A model generated the notes under the pieces. It was given only the letters and a program-made list of their open reading frames with translations. It did no database searches and was not told where the DNA came from. From positions 42,971,001 to 43,035,000 of the forward strand of contig OY987265.1 in assembly GCA_963920665.1 (NCBI GenBank): DNA of 64,000 nucleotides, in the 5' to 3' direction. Both the position numbers and the translations under genes were made by a program. The stretch is from Straminergon stramineum (taxonomy: Eukaryota; Streptophyta; Bryopsida; Hypnales; Calliergonaceae). Below, piece after piece: positions 36,594 through 46,335 of the stretch (position 1 is its first letter; each line of letters starts with the position of its first letter).

Positions 36594-37000
36594 TAAAACT
36601 TGTTAAAAAATTGGTGATACCTCTCTCTCTCTCTTTCACTTTGTGTAGTAAAATTTTCACATCAATCCAAGATGTATTGATTTTCGGGGAGCCATCCAAA
36701 GTTCGTGGGTTCAATTCTTAGTTCACCAAATTGTGTTTTGATAGTTGCAATTTGGGGGGCTTATATCTCCTTCATCCAATATTTTTTTCGATAGAATTTG
36801 TTGGATTAGATTCCCTTAGAAGTCTAGTTATTGTGGTAAAATTGTTGTATCAAATCCCAAGTTGTTATGAATGTTTGGGAGCCATTCAAAGTTCAAAATC
36901 CAAACATTCTTGGATTACAATGGACTTGGGCAACATGTTCCTTCTTCATATGGTATCTATCTCGAATATGATTTTTTTAAGAAAATTCCACATAAAATAG
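36594..37000. repeat. Repeat family G, copy 3, left part
   Basis: Aligns with 29,700-30,085 (ATCAATCCAAGATGTATTG, CCAAATTGTGTTTTGATAGTTGC, TTCATCCAATATTTTTTTCG, GAATGTTTGGGAGCCATTC). Interrupted at 37,001 by a 351-bp insert absent from copy 2. Confidence 0.65.
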
Positions 37001-37351
37001 AACTTCTAATAAGTTAGTGGGTCGGGTTGGGTCCAATACATTAAATTAAAGAGGTTATTACAATTAGGGAGAGTCATTTGATTAATAAAGTTTGTAGTCA
37101 TTGCAATAGTGAGCTCACATTGATTTTTCAAATTGTATTATACAAATCAAAGAGCACAAACACATATTGTACAAACAAAAAACATTGCACACATAGACAA
37201 AACTTGAGTCATAGAACAACACCTTCCCTCCTCTCATGTACACACATGGCAGTCACTTATTACATTTTGTATATGATATGTGTAGGGACTAGTTGTCAAT
37301 ATTGAATCAAATAGGTTTATTACTTCATAAGAGTATGGATTATTAGAAGTT
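37001..37351. mobile_element. 351-bp insert with 12-bp terminal inverted repeats
   Basis: Begins AACTTCTAATAA and ends TTATTAGAAGTT. Copy 2 of repeat G near 30,085 lacks it, so it is an insertion inside G or a segment lost from copy 2. No clear target duplication. Confidence 0.5.
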
Positions 37352-37860
37352 CCATTATACTAGTCTAGTTTGTGTGGTTAAAATTTTAAATCAATCCAAA
37401 AAGTTATGAGTGTTTGAGAAGCATTTTAGTAGGAGTTTTAGCCTTCGATGTGTTTTTTGTAACTTCTTTTGCAACTTTTTGACAATTCAAAGTCATTTTG
37501 CAAACATATTGAGCCATTTGAATGATAAAATTGTCACTAATGTGTGTGTATACTGGTTTTGAAGTACTTTATAATTTTGAAGTATTTTATTTATTTTTTG
37601 TCTTAGTAGGTTTAGAAATCAAATTTCATCTCTAATAAGTTGCTAGAAAAAATTTTAGCATCCTTTTACAACAGTAAACATTATAATCTTGTAATCTATG
37701 TGACCAAATGACTCTAAATTTGACTCACACCATCTACAAATACGTACACCACAAGATTGTATAGTTGAGATTTTTAAACCTTGGTAACATTTAGACCTCT
37801 AACACTTCAAAAGCAACGATGTTCTTAAACCCCAAAATATTAGGGACTCTTAATAATTAA
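37352..37860. repeat. Repeat family G, copy 3, right part
   Basis: Continues the alignment with 30,100-30,415 and 26,070-26,510 (GTTATGAGTGTTTGAGAAGC, GATGTGTTTTTTGTAACTT, ACAAGATTGTATAGTTGAG) and ends near ATTAGGGACTC-TTAA. Confidence 0.65.
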
Positions 37861-37861
37861 G

Positions 37862-37995
37862 AAAAACAAGAACACTCATTGGAGGTCAAACTACTATGCA
37901 ACACATCTACTTTTGGTCATACAAAGTTCCAAAGATGAATATTTGCACTTTTGTCTTATATAGATGGATTCTTTGTCATCCATCAGACAACGCAA
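37862..37995. mobile_element. Family B MITE, truncated copy
   Basis: CTCATTGGAGGTCAAACTAC, TTCCAAAGATGAATATTTGCAC, TTTGTCATCCATCAGACAACG. Both ends are missing. Confidence 0.6.
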
Positions 37996-38084
37996 CTAGC
38001 ATGTGAGCTTAGAAATGCAAACCTATGAGCCTTGAGCCTAAGTATGAGTAGGTTTTCTACACCTATTGAAGGTGTTTTATAAAC

Positions 38085-38192
38085 TTGTAACATGTATTCT
38101 ATAACCATGGAAGGTGTTTATAATATAGGTATCCTATAATCATGGAAGGTGCTTATAATATAAGTACTCTATAATCATAGAAAGTGTCTAGG
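38085..38192. repeat. Tandem repeat, three units of about 37 bp
   Basis: Each unit has CTATAA(C/T)CAT(G/A)GAA.GTG.TTATAATATA with small changes. Confidence 0.75.
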
Positions 38193-38494
38193 CTCATGGG
38201 CTCAAGATCCTAGGCTCACATGCTAGCAACCCTCCCCACACAACTTCAAAGCAAGGTAATGTGACCGCATGTGAATGAATGTATATAGTGTTGTATAAAT
38301 AAGTGATGTTTCCTGTCCAATCTATTTGTAAATAATTCCATCATTGTAGTTAAGATTGCAAGTTGCAATACCCATAACATTGTGTAACTAGGCCATGGTC
38401 CTCACAATGCAAAGAAAGGATTATACTTTGCTAGATACATGGGAGGGACTTCGCAAATAATACAAGGATTGGAGTTGGTTGAAGAGCTACATTA

Positions 38495-38919
38495 TAAGGT
38501 AAACAAGCCTATTCCTACCTTGGTTTGGAATTTGCATATCTTGGAGCCAATTCCAAAAGGGGAACATATTTTTCAGAGGTATGCACTTGCTTCACGAATC
38601 AACCCCAAGTGGCATTATATTTTGTTGATTAAAATTTTAATTTTTGTGAATTTTTGAAGTGGTCTGCCTTGAAAGTATAAAACCACCTATAGAGTGGAGT
38701 CATAAATGGACCCTAGACAACCCATAACTGCTTTTTTATATATCTAATGGCACTTAAATTCTCACCCATGAAGGTTTACTAGGTTACCCCATTTTGGTAT
38801 TAATGCATTGCTTTTGTCAAAAGATCAATGAATTTGAATTTCTTTTTGGCAAATTTGGATGTTTTTTTGGATGGAATTGGGGCCCAAAGTAGGGGATGGA
38901 TTTGGGTTGGTCTACCTTA
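38495..38919. mobile_element. TA-flanked element H, copy 2
   Basis: TA-AGGTAAACAAGCC...GGTCTACCT-TA, 425 bp, colinear with 30952-31396. A 72-codon open frame overlaps its left end but is not conserved in copy 1. Confidence 0.8.
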
Positions 38920-39660
38920 CAATGTTGTTCAATGTGTGTGGGTCATGTTTTCAACCCCTGCATCATTGGCCAATTTCATGGCCTTTGTATGAAAATTGAG
39001 TGAAATCCCAAGTGGTGGTGGTGAATAGTTGGTATGCATGGCTCTTCTGAGGTATCGACATCTCATGCACTTGTTGTGAGAGAGGAGGGCTAGAAGAGAC
39101 AATCCTTAACCAATTTATTCAATGCACACCAAGCCAACTGGCGTGGTAGTTTGGTCTCTCTATCTTTTATCTTACACTAGCCATTCCAATAGGAAATGGA
39201 AATGGCCCAATTTGACATGGCAGAAGTGCCTCCTTGGGTTTGACCTTCCTAGGAGATGAAGACCCGAGGCCACGATTTGGTTCATGTTACGTGGATCAGT
39301 AGTATAGCTATGTTGGGTGGGGAAGAATGCTTGGTTCTTTAACTAGGAGTCATGTCCCCTAGTTAAATTAGAGAGACTGATTTGGGAGGCAACTATGGAC
39401 CACGATAGAACAACATGGCTTTGCACTACTTTTCTTTGTGACAAACACCCAACTCAGTCACACAAATTCCTTTGGAAGTTTGACAATATGTGACTCCATA
39501 CCCCATTCTTTGGCTCCAAACATGACAATGTCTTGACCTGGAACTTGAAGAAACCTACTTGTGGTTCCTTTGTGTAAATTTTTTTTTTGTCTTTGGTGTA
39601 GGTGTCATTCTTGTTGTTCTTCTCCAAGGCTTTGCCCTTGGCTTTTCGCCATTTGTTCTT
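38920..39660. other. Non-coding stretch between H copy 2 and the retroposon cluster
   Basis: GTATGAAAATTGAGTGAAATCC near 38,985 is the inverse of a piece at about 30,923-30,945, so part of the H/X neighbourhood was duplicated or rearranged. No gene supported. Confidence 0.45.
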
Positions 39661-39664
39661 GGTT

Positions 39665-39830
39665 CACTCTTGGAATAAACTCTGGGTTTCAAAAAACAAA
39701 ACAAAGAATTCAGTGAAATCGGTTTGCCTTCCGCCAGGCCACTTGTGGCTGCCCGACCTTCTATTGTTTTTTTGCAATGAAATTTCGTTTCATTTGTGTC
39801 AAAATAAAATAAAGTGGAATCTCTGGTTAC
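39665..39830 (+). mobile_element. S2 tail followed by a S1 copy
   Basis: CTTGGAATAAACTCTGGGTT plus TCAAAAAACAAAACAAAG (S2 tail), then CGCCAGGCCACTTGTGGCTG, CAATGAAATTTCGTTTCATT and TGTGTCAAAATAAAATAAAG (S1). A dimeric arrangement. Target duplications are unclear. Confidence 0.7.
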
Positions 39831-39849
39831 AATGCCTGTTACACTGCTT

Positions 39850-40090
39850 GGATCCAAGTCCCCCAACCAGGTCAGGTCAGTTCTGCTTGGTGGAAGTTTA
39901 ACTTCACTTCAGTTAATGCCCATGGAGTGGCCGACATTGTCCCAGTCCCAGTCCCTGGTCTTGGTCTTGGTCGTGGGAGTCTTGGGAGTCTTGGTCCACT
40001 AACTTAAATTAAGTTAACCCAGGATCCAGCATTCAAGCCCAATTGAAGAGCCTTCAACCCAGATCCCTACCCAAGGAATCCCACCCCAGG
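39850..40090 (+). repeat. Repeat X, copy 2
   Basis: Near-identical inverse of 30558-30868 but shorter, having lost internal repeat units. Its right end abuts the TTAA element at 40,091. Confidence 0.85.
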
Positions 40091-40668
40091 TTAACCCCTA
40101 AAGGACCGAGGCACATTTTGGGCAGTAATTGTCAAAAACTGCCACTTTTTAGGGCAGCAAGAAAAAAAATGATAAAAAGGTTTTTTTTCAAAATTCAACC
40201 GTACAAATTTGTACTAGACTTATTTGGGAGCATGTGGAAAAAATTTTAGAACTCTTGACCACATAGATTGAAAGATTATAACGTTTGAAGTTAGGTGAAA
40301 AAGTTTTTTTCCAACCTTGCCCGAAATGGCCTGCAAATTTTAACTTCTTCTAGAATGAGATTCTTACACTAAACATGGTTATTTTTTTTTACATTTGCAT
40401 TTTGGATCATGTAATCTACACACACACCAAATTTCAAAATCATAAGAAGAGTTTTGCACATGCAGCCCAAACTGCCCGCAAAGTTCAGGGCGGCATAACT
40501 TTTGATCCGGGCACCCGACTGGAAAAAAAATTACATTTTTAGGATGGGGTTACATAGTTACACATTTTCTCCAAATTTCATGAACATCCAACTAAAAAAT
40601 GACTTTGTAGGGGCCTACCCGAGATTTCTTGCGTACGTTGAACGGACACTTGGTCCTTTAGGGATTAA
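40091..40668. mobile_element. TTAA-flanked element, family D, 570-bp body
   Basis: TTAA-CCCCTAAAGGACCGAGG...CACTTGGTCCTTTAGGGA-TTAA, inverted ends of about 14 bp. A diverged inverse relative occupies 35,935-36,593. No coding capacity. Confidence 0.85.
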
Positions 40669-40841
40669 TTGTTAACTAGCATTGAACCCCTCCAACTATT
40701 CTTCCAATAGTACTTAAGTTACTTATCCCTTGACTGCATTCATCGAACCTTGGCCTAGATTACTAACTTACATGAGAATTTCCCAGCAGCATCTTCGATA
40801 ATGAGTTCACGTTGTAAGATTAACTTAAATTTTGTAATAAC

Positions 40842-41071
40842 TTAACCCTTGAACGCTGTACTGGTGACCGTGGAAATCAGCCATTTTGGAACCGTGTGAC
40901 ATCATCCACTTTATAAAAATAAAAAATACTCATTGGGAGTCAAACTATTGTAAAACATCTCCCCTTTCCACCCCTAATTCCAAGGATGAATAGTTGCAAT
41001 TCTATCCTTCAAAGGAGAATTCCTCGCCATTCATTGGACAAAAAACGTCCGTCGCGTCATTTAGGGGTTAA
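40842..41071. mobile_element. Family B MITE (TTAA-flanked), copy
   Basis: TTAA-CCCTTGAACGCTGTACTGG...GCGTCATTTAGGGG-TTAA, body 222 bp. Internal order as in the copies at 19,300 and 55,196 (GACCGTGGAAATCA, ACCGTGTGACATCATCCAC, TTCCAAGGATGAATAGTTGC). Confidence 0.9.
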
Positions 41072-41225
41072 CCTTGTCCATGAATTGGCTAGACCCTTGA
41101 AGGGCGGGTCTAAGTTACGGTAGCGCTAGCCTCCAAAATCCCTACTGTAGATTCCACTCCCCTAATTCCCCCAATTTAAAACCTCCAATGGAAGATCCAG
41201 AGTAAGCTTAACCCTAAACCCTTCA

Positions 41226-41647
41226 TTAAGGTAGGAACACCTAAAACGGACACTTGTTTGAGATGATGTAATTGTGAAGGTCTGTGTTAAAAAAAAACTG
41301 ATCTACGGGGTAGGAAATGGTTTAGGAAACCAACAAAATTAGTTTCATATTTTTCCAAGCTTGTATGAATATTCTACGAATTTTTAAAGACAACTTCGTA
41401 GATGTATCTACTGTGGACACTAGACTAACACCAAAACGGGCATGGAAACACCCAAAAGGGACACACTCTAAATTTGAATTAAGTGCGGATGATTGGCTAC
41501 TTCTTGAAAAAGTGACAACTTCTTGGACCCCCACATGTCCACTGTAGAACCCCACTTGTCTACTTTGGGTCCACAAGCCCTTGAATTTAGGTTCTTTTAT
41601 ACGTGTCCATAAACGACTCCTGTCCGTTTTAGGTGTTCCTACCTTAA
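41226..41647. mobile_element. Family J MITE with perfect 23-bp terminal inverted repeats
   Basis: Left end TTAA-GGTAGGAACACCTAAAACGG; right end CCGTTTTAGGTGTTCCTACC-TTAA. The inverted repeat is perfect for 27 bp including TTAA (41226-41252 and 41621-41647). The body is 414 bp and non-coding. The end sequence resembles families L and I (TA-AGGTA), so TA may be the true target. Perfect ends suggest recent mobility. Confidence 0.9.
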
Positions 41648-42692
41648 GTGTCCTTGCAGAACCCCTCCGAGTGCCTGCAATTGAAGAGTGCCATGCCATG
41701 GGGAAAGGGCTGGTCGGTCCCGGCCGTTTCATCGAACTGAAACTGAATGCGTTCACACGCGTTGGGGGCCATCGGAATGCATCAATAGGAGCCCTTCATT
41801 ATTAGTAATTTCTTTTCTTTTCGCTTGGGTTGGGTTGGGTTGGGGGCTTTGAATTGCTGCTTTGAATGGCCTTTATGAGGAGTCCCTTGGGACGGAGGGC
41901 TCTGACCGGCCATTAGGTCCCACATGAGACTGAGCTCGCTTGGTTCGTTGGACCAACCCCCCGAGACCCGAATCACCCGATATAAGCGCGCACTGGACCT
42001 GCCCGTGCCCGTGCCCGCGCCCGTGCACCTGGCCTGGCCTCCTGGGCTGGGCTGGGTTGGGCCGGGCCGAGTGATGAGGGGGGCTGTCCTTGACCCCACC
42101 TGACATTCAATAACAGTCTCCGTCCTCGCTTGCTTCATTTATTGCAGGGGGGGACTTCGAGGCCTTCCCTTAACCTGCCCTGCCCTGCGGCTGCTGCTCA
42201 GTCATGGACAAATGATGATGGCCCTCTGACAAGCAAGGCGAGAATCTACCCAACTCAAGGGGTTGAAACCCATAAATGACATTGGTTTCGAAAAAAACAA
42301 AAACACAAAACACAAAACGCTAAATGTAATATAATGTCCAAGGCCTGTTTCGAGCTTCTTGGAATTCGCTCTAAATGGAACAAAAAGTCAACATTTCGAT
42401 GAGGTATATCAAGCTTTTTTGGAATTGTCACCGTAGAAATTCAAAATAGATATGTTATAGATTTCAAGGGGAAAACAAACAAACAAACAATATCACTTAT
42501 GGTTTGATTAAAGTGGTGGTAAAACTATGAAAGTGATTTGAAGTCTTTTTGCATGTCAAATCTAAAATTGAGAGAACCAATAAAGAATACGAGGTTCTTG
42601 AAAGGGCTCAATATATCCTGAACACGCTTGTTAAAAAAGAAGAAGGGGGGGGGGGCTCAATATATATAACCCCAATCAATTTATTGCTTCTC
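41648..42692. other. GC-rich patch and flanks, no recognised gene
   Basis: 41,870-42,180 is GC-rich, with short arrays (GCCCGT near 42,000, GGGCTG near 42,045). A 118-codon minus-strand frame (42138-41782) is Pro/Gly-rich with no recognised domain. It could be an unannotated promoter or exon, but nothing confirms this. Confidence 0.4.
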
Positions 42693-42821
42693 AAAATCTA
42701 CTCCATAGTTCTGCAAAAACAAAAAAAATTGTTGGAGCTTTGTGCTCTTGGTTAGATGTATTGTTTCCCTTTATCAATGGAAATTTTCCATTTGGTTCAA
42801 AAAAAAATCTACTCCATAGTT
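42693..42821 (+). mobile_element. SINE-like retroposon S3, 93-bp insert with 18-bp target duplication
   Basis: AAAATCTACTCCATAGTT occurs at 42693-42710 and 42804-42821. The insert ends CAATGGAAATTTTCCATTTG, GTTCAAAAAAA, the S3 hairpin and tail. The upstream part contains GGAGCTTTGTGCTCTTGG. Confidence 0.92.
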
Positions 42822-43105
42822 TGTTTTTTAAATGAATTTCTAATGTGATTTTTTCCCTCCGAGATCTAGTGTACTTGAGGATGGTTTCCAAGAGCCCTTA
42901 ACCACTAGAAAATCAAGATTTGCAATGAACACATTTGGACAAAATTTGGAATTTAAAAAATGATCACGGATTTTTTAAATATAGTTTTTGATGCCAAAAC
43001 TAGACTTCAGAAATATAAACTAATAAAATTAGTAACTTAGTAAAGTTTTATTTAGCTTTAAAGTTCTATCAATACTAGAATTTGGTGCCTTGGATAATTA
43101 GGGGT

Positions 43106-43398
43106 TAAGGTGGGGACTCCAAATGTGCCATTGACCAAAAATTGCCATCATCACTTTGGGTACATCTCTAAATTAAATATATACCTATGTAGAAGAATTA
43201 AACAATTTTAGAATATCTACCAAAAAAAACTTTGACCCTTTCTAACTTTTGCATAGGGCATCAAAATTTTGGATTCTTTTGTGCATTGAAACCTCCTTTC
43301 AATGGTCAACAAGAAAATGTGAAAATTTGACAAGTCTAATAATAGTGGCTAGGTACAATAGCAAAAAGTGAAGCTTTGGGAGGGATATACCTACATTA
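43106..43398. mobile_element. Repeat family K copy, probable TA-flanked element
   Basis: TA-AGGTGGGGACTCCAAATG...GGGAGGGATATACCTACAT-TA. Interior CCATCATCACTTTGGGTACA, CATTGAAACCTCCTTTCAA and ACAAGTCTAATAATAGTGGC, as in the copies at 3,349 and 58,800. Confidence 0.65.
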
Positions 43399-44124
43399 AA
43401 AAGGTAGGAATATCGAAAGCAAACACTTGTTTTGTAGTACAAGGTTTTTTTTATTATCAAAAACTTTATTTTCTAGATGATAAATGAAAGAAAATTTCAA
43501 TGCACTTAAGAATGCATCATTTAGATTCCAAATTAAAAAATTATGAGGGATCAATGATTTTTGAGTAGATGTTCTTGAAATTCCATGAGTATGTATCACC
43601 AAAAATCACTCCAAACTACCATTCCTCGGGCCATTCCTATTGCAAAGAGTTAGGGTAGAAAAAAATCCTACAAATCCAATCATAGGATCTTGTATAAACT
43701 TGTATGAAAATGCATGTAAAAAAACTTTGACTAATCAAATTGTAATATATCAAATGAAAAATATATTTTTGAATGCCTTGTTATATTTGATTTTCAAACT
43801 TTGAATCCCTTCAACTAAAAAACCTCTTAACCACAAAGTTTTGTGGTAAAAAATATTTATGGTAGAGAATTGAGCTATGAATATAGGAAATGAATTTATG
43901 AAAAAAAGAAGTTATTTTCATCCTTTAATAAATTGTTAATTAGAAGTAATTATAAGATGGTAAGAAAAATGAAATTGTTAGTAGTTCTAAAATGGTGTTG
44001 AAACAAGTCAATCATAATGGTGATATTGTTGAAGCAAGCAATATAAAACCAATACAATTTTTATTTGGGGAAGATTGTGAAAATTGAGCTTAAATACGAA
44101 TCTTGTACATTATTTTTTTAAAAG
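43399..44124. other. Non-coding stretch, nothing recognised
   Basis: AT-rich, with open frames under 70 codons and no family resemblance. Confidence 0.4.
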
Positions 44125-44200
44125 ATGCCCTACTTGCCTACAAAACAAGATTCTTCATAACTTTCACATTTGCTAATCTAAAAGGAATGAATCAAAGTTT

Positions 44201-44259
<59 letters not shown>

Positions 44260-44485
44260 CATACATAAATACATTCTATGTGAAAAAAAATTTCAAATCT
44301 AACTTAAATTTATTTTTATTTTTTGTTGCTTAGACTCAAGCAAAATATACTTATGAAGGTATAACTCTTGCTCGTGGGCACTACTTGAAATAAAATTTAT
44401 CTCTCTCTAAAGATGGTACATCTCCGCACGTTTACAAAAGGTTTCAAAAAATTGTATCAAGAATTGACATCATAGGAACCTACTC
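44125..44485. repeat. Repeat T, copy 3, with an internal (TA)n microsatellite
   Basis: CATAACTTTCACATTTGCTAAT, AAAGGAATGAATCAAAGTTTCC, then TA/CA dinucleotides at about 44,202-44,265, then TATGTGAAAAAAAATTTC and AAAATTGTATCAAGAATTGACATC. The microsatellite sits where copies 1 and 2 read TATGAGAAAAATA. Confidence 0.7.
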
Positions 44486-46085
44486 ATCCCCCCCCCTATA
44501 AAATCCATTTTCAAATAAATGGTCCCTTCTCACATCTAACATCAAAGGGTCCTCCAACTTCTCATTATTCTTGGGGAGATCACTCCTTGTAATTTAAGGT
44601 ATACACTTAAGTTAAGAGGGTATTTGATGTAAGGCTATTTACCTTTATTATTGAATTTAAGATGACTGTATTTTTACATAAAAAGCTACAAGGGTGTATT
44701 TCCAATACCCTATGTTTTTTTTGTAAATTCATTCATGCAATTTTTTCAATGAGGCTATCTTACATACAATATTTAAGTGTCCAAATTTTTCCCATTGCCG
44801 CCCTTCTTTACAAATTTTCCCTTCCCTCTACTACATGAATATACACCATGAAACCAACAACAATCAATTCAATTCAAGTGCCATTAATGAAGTGATGATA
44901 TTAAATAACAAATTTACCATTGAACATTTCAAAATCCCCACTGAAAGTCAAAAATTATCTTGTGAATATCCCATTCTATATTTGTGTATTTAACACATAT
45001 GTCCTCAAAGACTGAGGTTAAATGGACTATAAATTATATCCACGTATTGTACAAATTTCAAGTCATTGAATCGAATAAGGTAAACCTCACTATTTGTGCA
45101 ATGTGATAATTTGTGTCATTTGTAGTTGAATTCTTACATTTATACTTAAAATTTTTGATGTATACACTATTAGTACCATGACACAATTGTAGTCAACCAC
45201 CAATCATTATAGATTTTCTTGATTGTGTCCGTTTTATCATCCACATGAAATTATTTGTCCTTATCTATACTCATAGTACTAAAAAAATTTGCATTGCCTC
45301 TATGTATTAAGGCTAACTTATTAATAAAAATTCCTACTACATGATGTTTTTATGTAGCCCAATTTATATATATTAGAGTACATGGAATTTCATGGACCCT
45401 ATAGTAGCCCTACATATTATATAAAAATTTCCTCCTTTGAATTGAATGGACCCTATCTTTTAACTCACGTAATTTTCTAAAAACTTAAGAGTGATCTCCC
45501 CGGGTCATTATTAGCCCTTACAAATGAAACGCGTCCCATTAATAGTGAATTGATCAATTAAAAATTGAGTGTAGAGCTTGATAAACTTAAATTAGACTAG
45601 CTTGTATTTGACAAGTACGATAGAGGTTTTGGAGGATATTTGGAGGGAAATTGAACATGTGTATGATCTTTCTAGTATAAGGTGCAAATGTGCCTAAGAT
45701 ATCTTTTTTATTGCAATACAACTTCATCAATATCAAAACTTTAGGTTTGGGATGTAGAGGGTCAACAACTTGTGAACCCCTCTCAGTGCAACTTATTTTA
45801 CAAACAAGCACCCTACTCATGGGCAAAAGCTAAAAAACTAACCATTATTTATTTTGACAATTGTATAAATTGTTGAAGAAAACCCGTGTATGGGGGAGTT
45901 GCCAACCCGACCAAAGATTGTTTATTTGAAATGACAAAAAGACTTTAAGAGTATGTCTTAAATTAATTAGGCATTTTTTCATTCAACTATTAGATATGAT
46001 TGTTTTTTCTTGCATTGTTGTGGATGCTCCAAGATCTCACTTCTAATAAGGTAGGAGGTGCTAATTTGTACACGCTTCAAGAATT
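44486..46085. other. Non-coding stretch left of the copia element
   Basis: AT-rich with scattered poly-pyrimidine runs. The longest open frame is 79 codons and unrecognised. Confidence 0.45.
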
Positions 46086-46090
46086 GTCCC

Positions 46091-46335
46091 TATTGAGTTT
46101 TGAATGGAGAAAGGCTTTACTTAGATGGTAGAAGATACCAAGGCCCATGTGTGGGCTGAACATAAGCTTAAAGCCTTTCACTAGTTATCCACAAACCATG
46201 TGGGATAACTAGCAACCTTGGGCTACCTTTGACTACAAGCAACATCCAATAGACTCTAAGTCTAACTAAGAGTCTAATCCTACTCCTAGGGCTGAATGTA
46301 CACTATCTACACGATTATGTACATGATCTTCAACA
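46091..46335 (-). repeat. 3' LTR of the copia element
   Basis: 245 bp, identical to the 5' LTR except at 46254. The gag-pol reading frame runs about 23 codons into this LTR and stops at 46268-46266, so the end of pol is encoded by U3. Confidence 0.95.
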
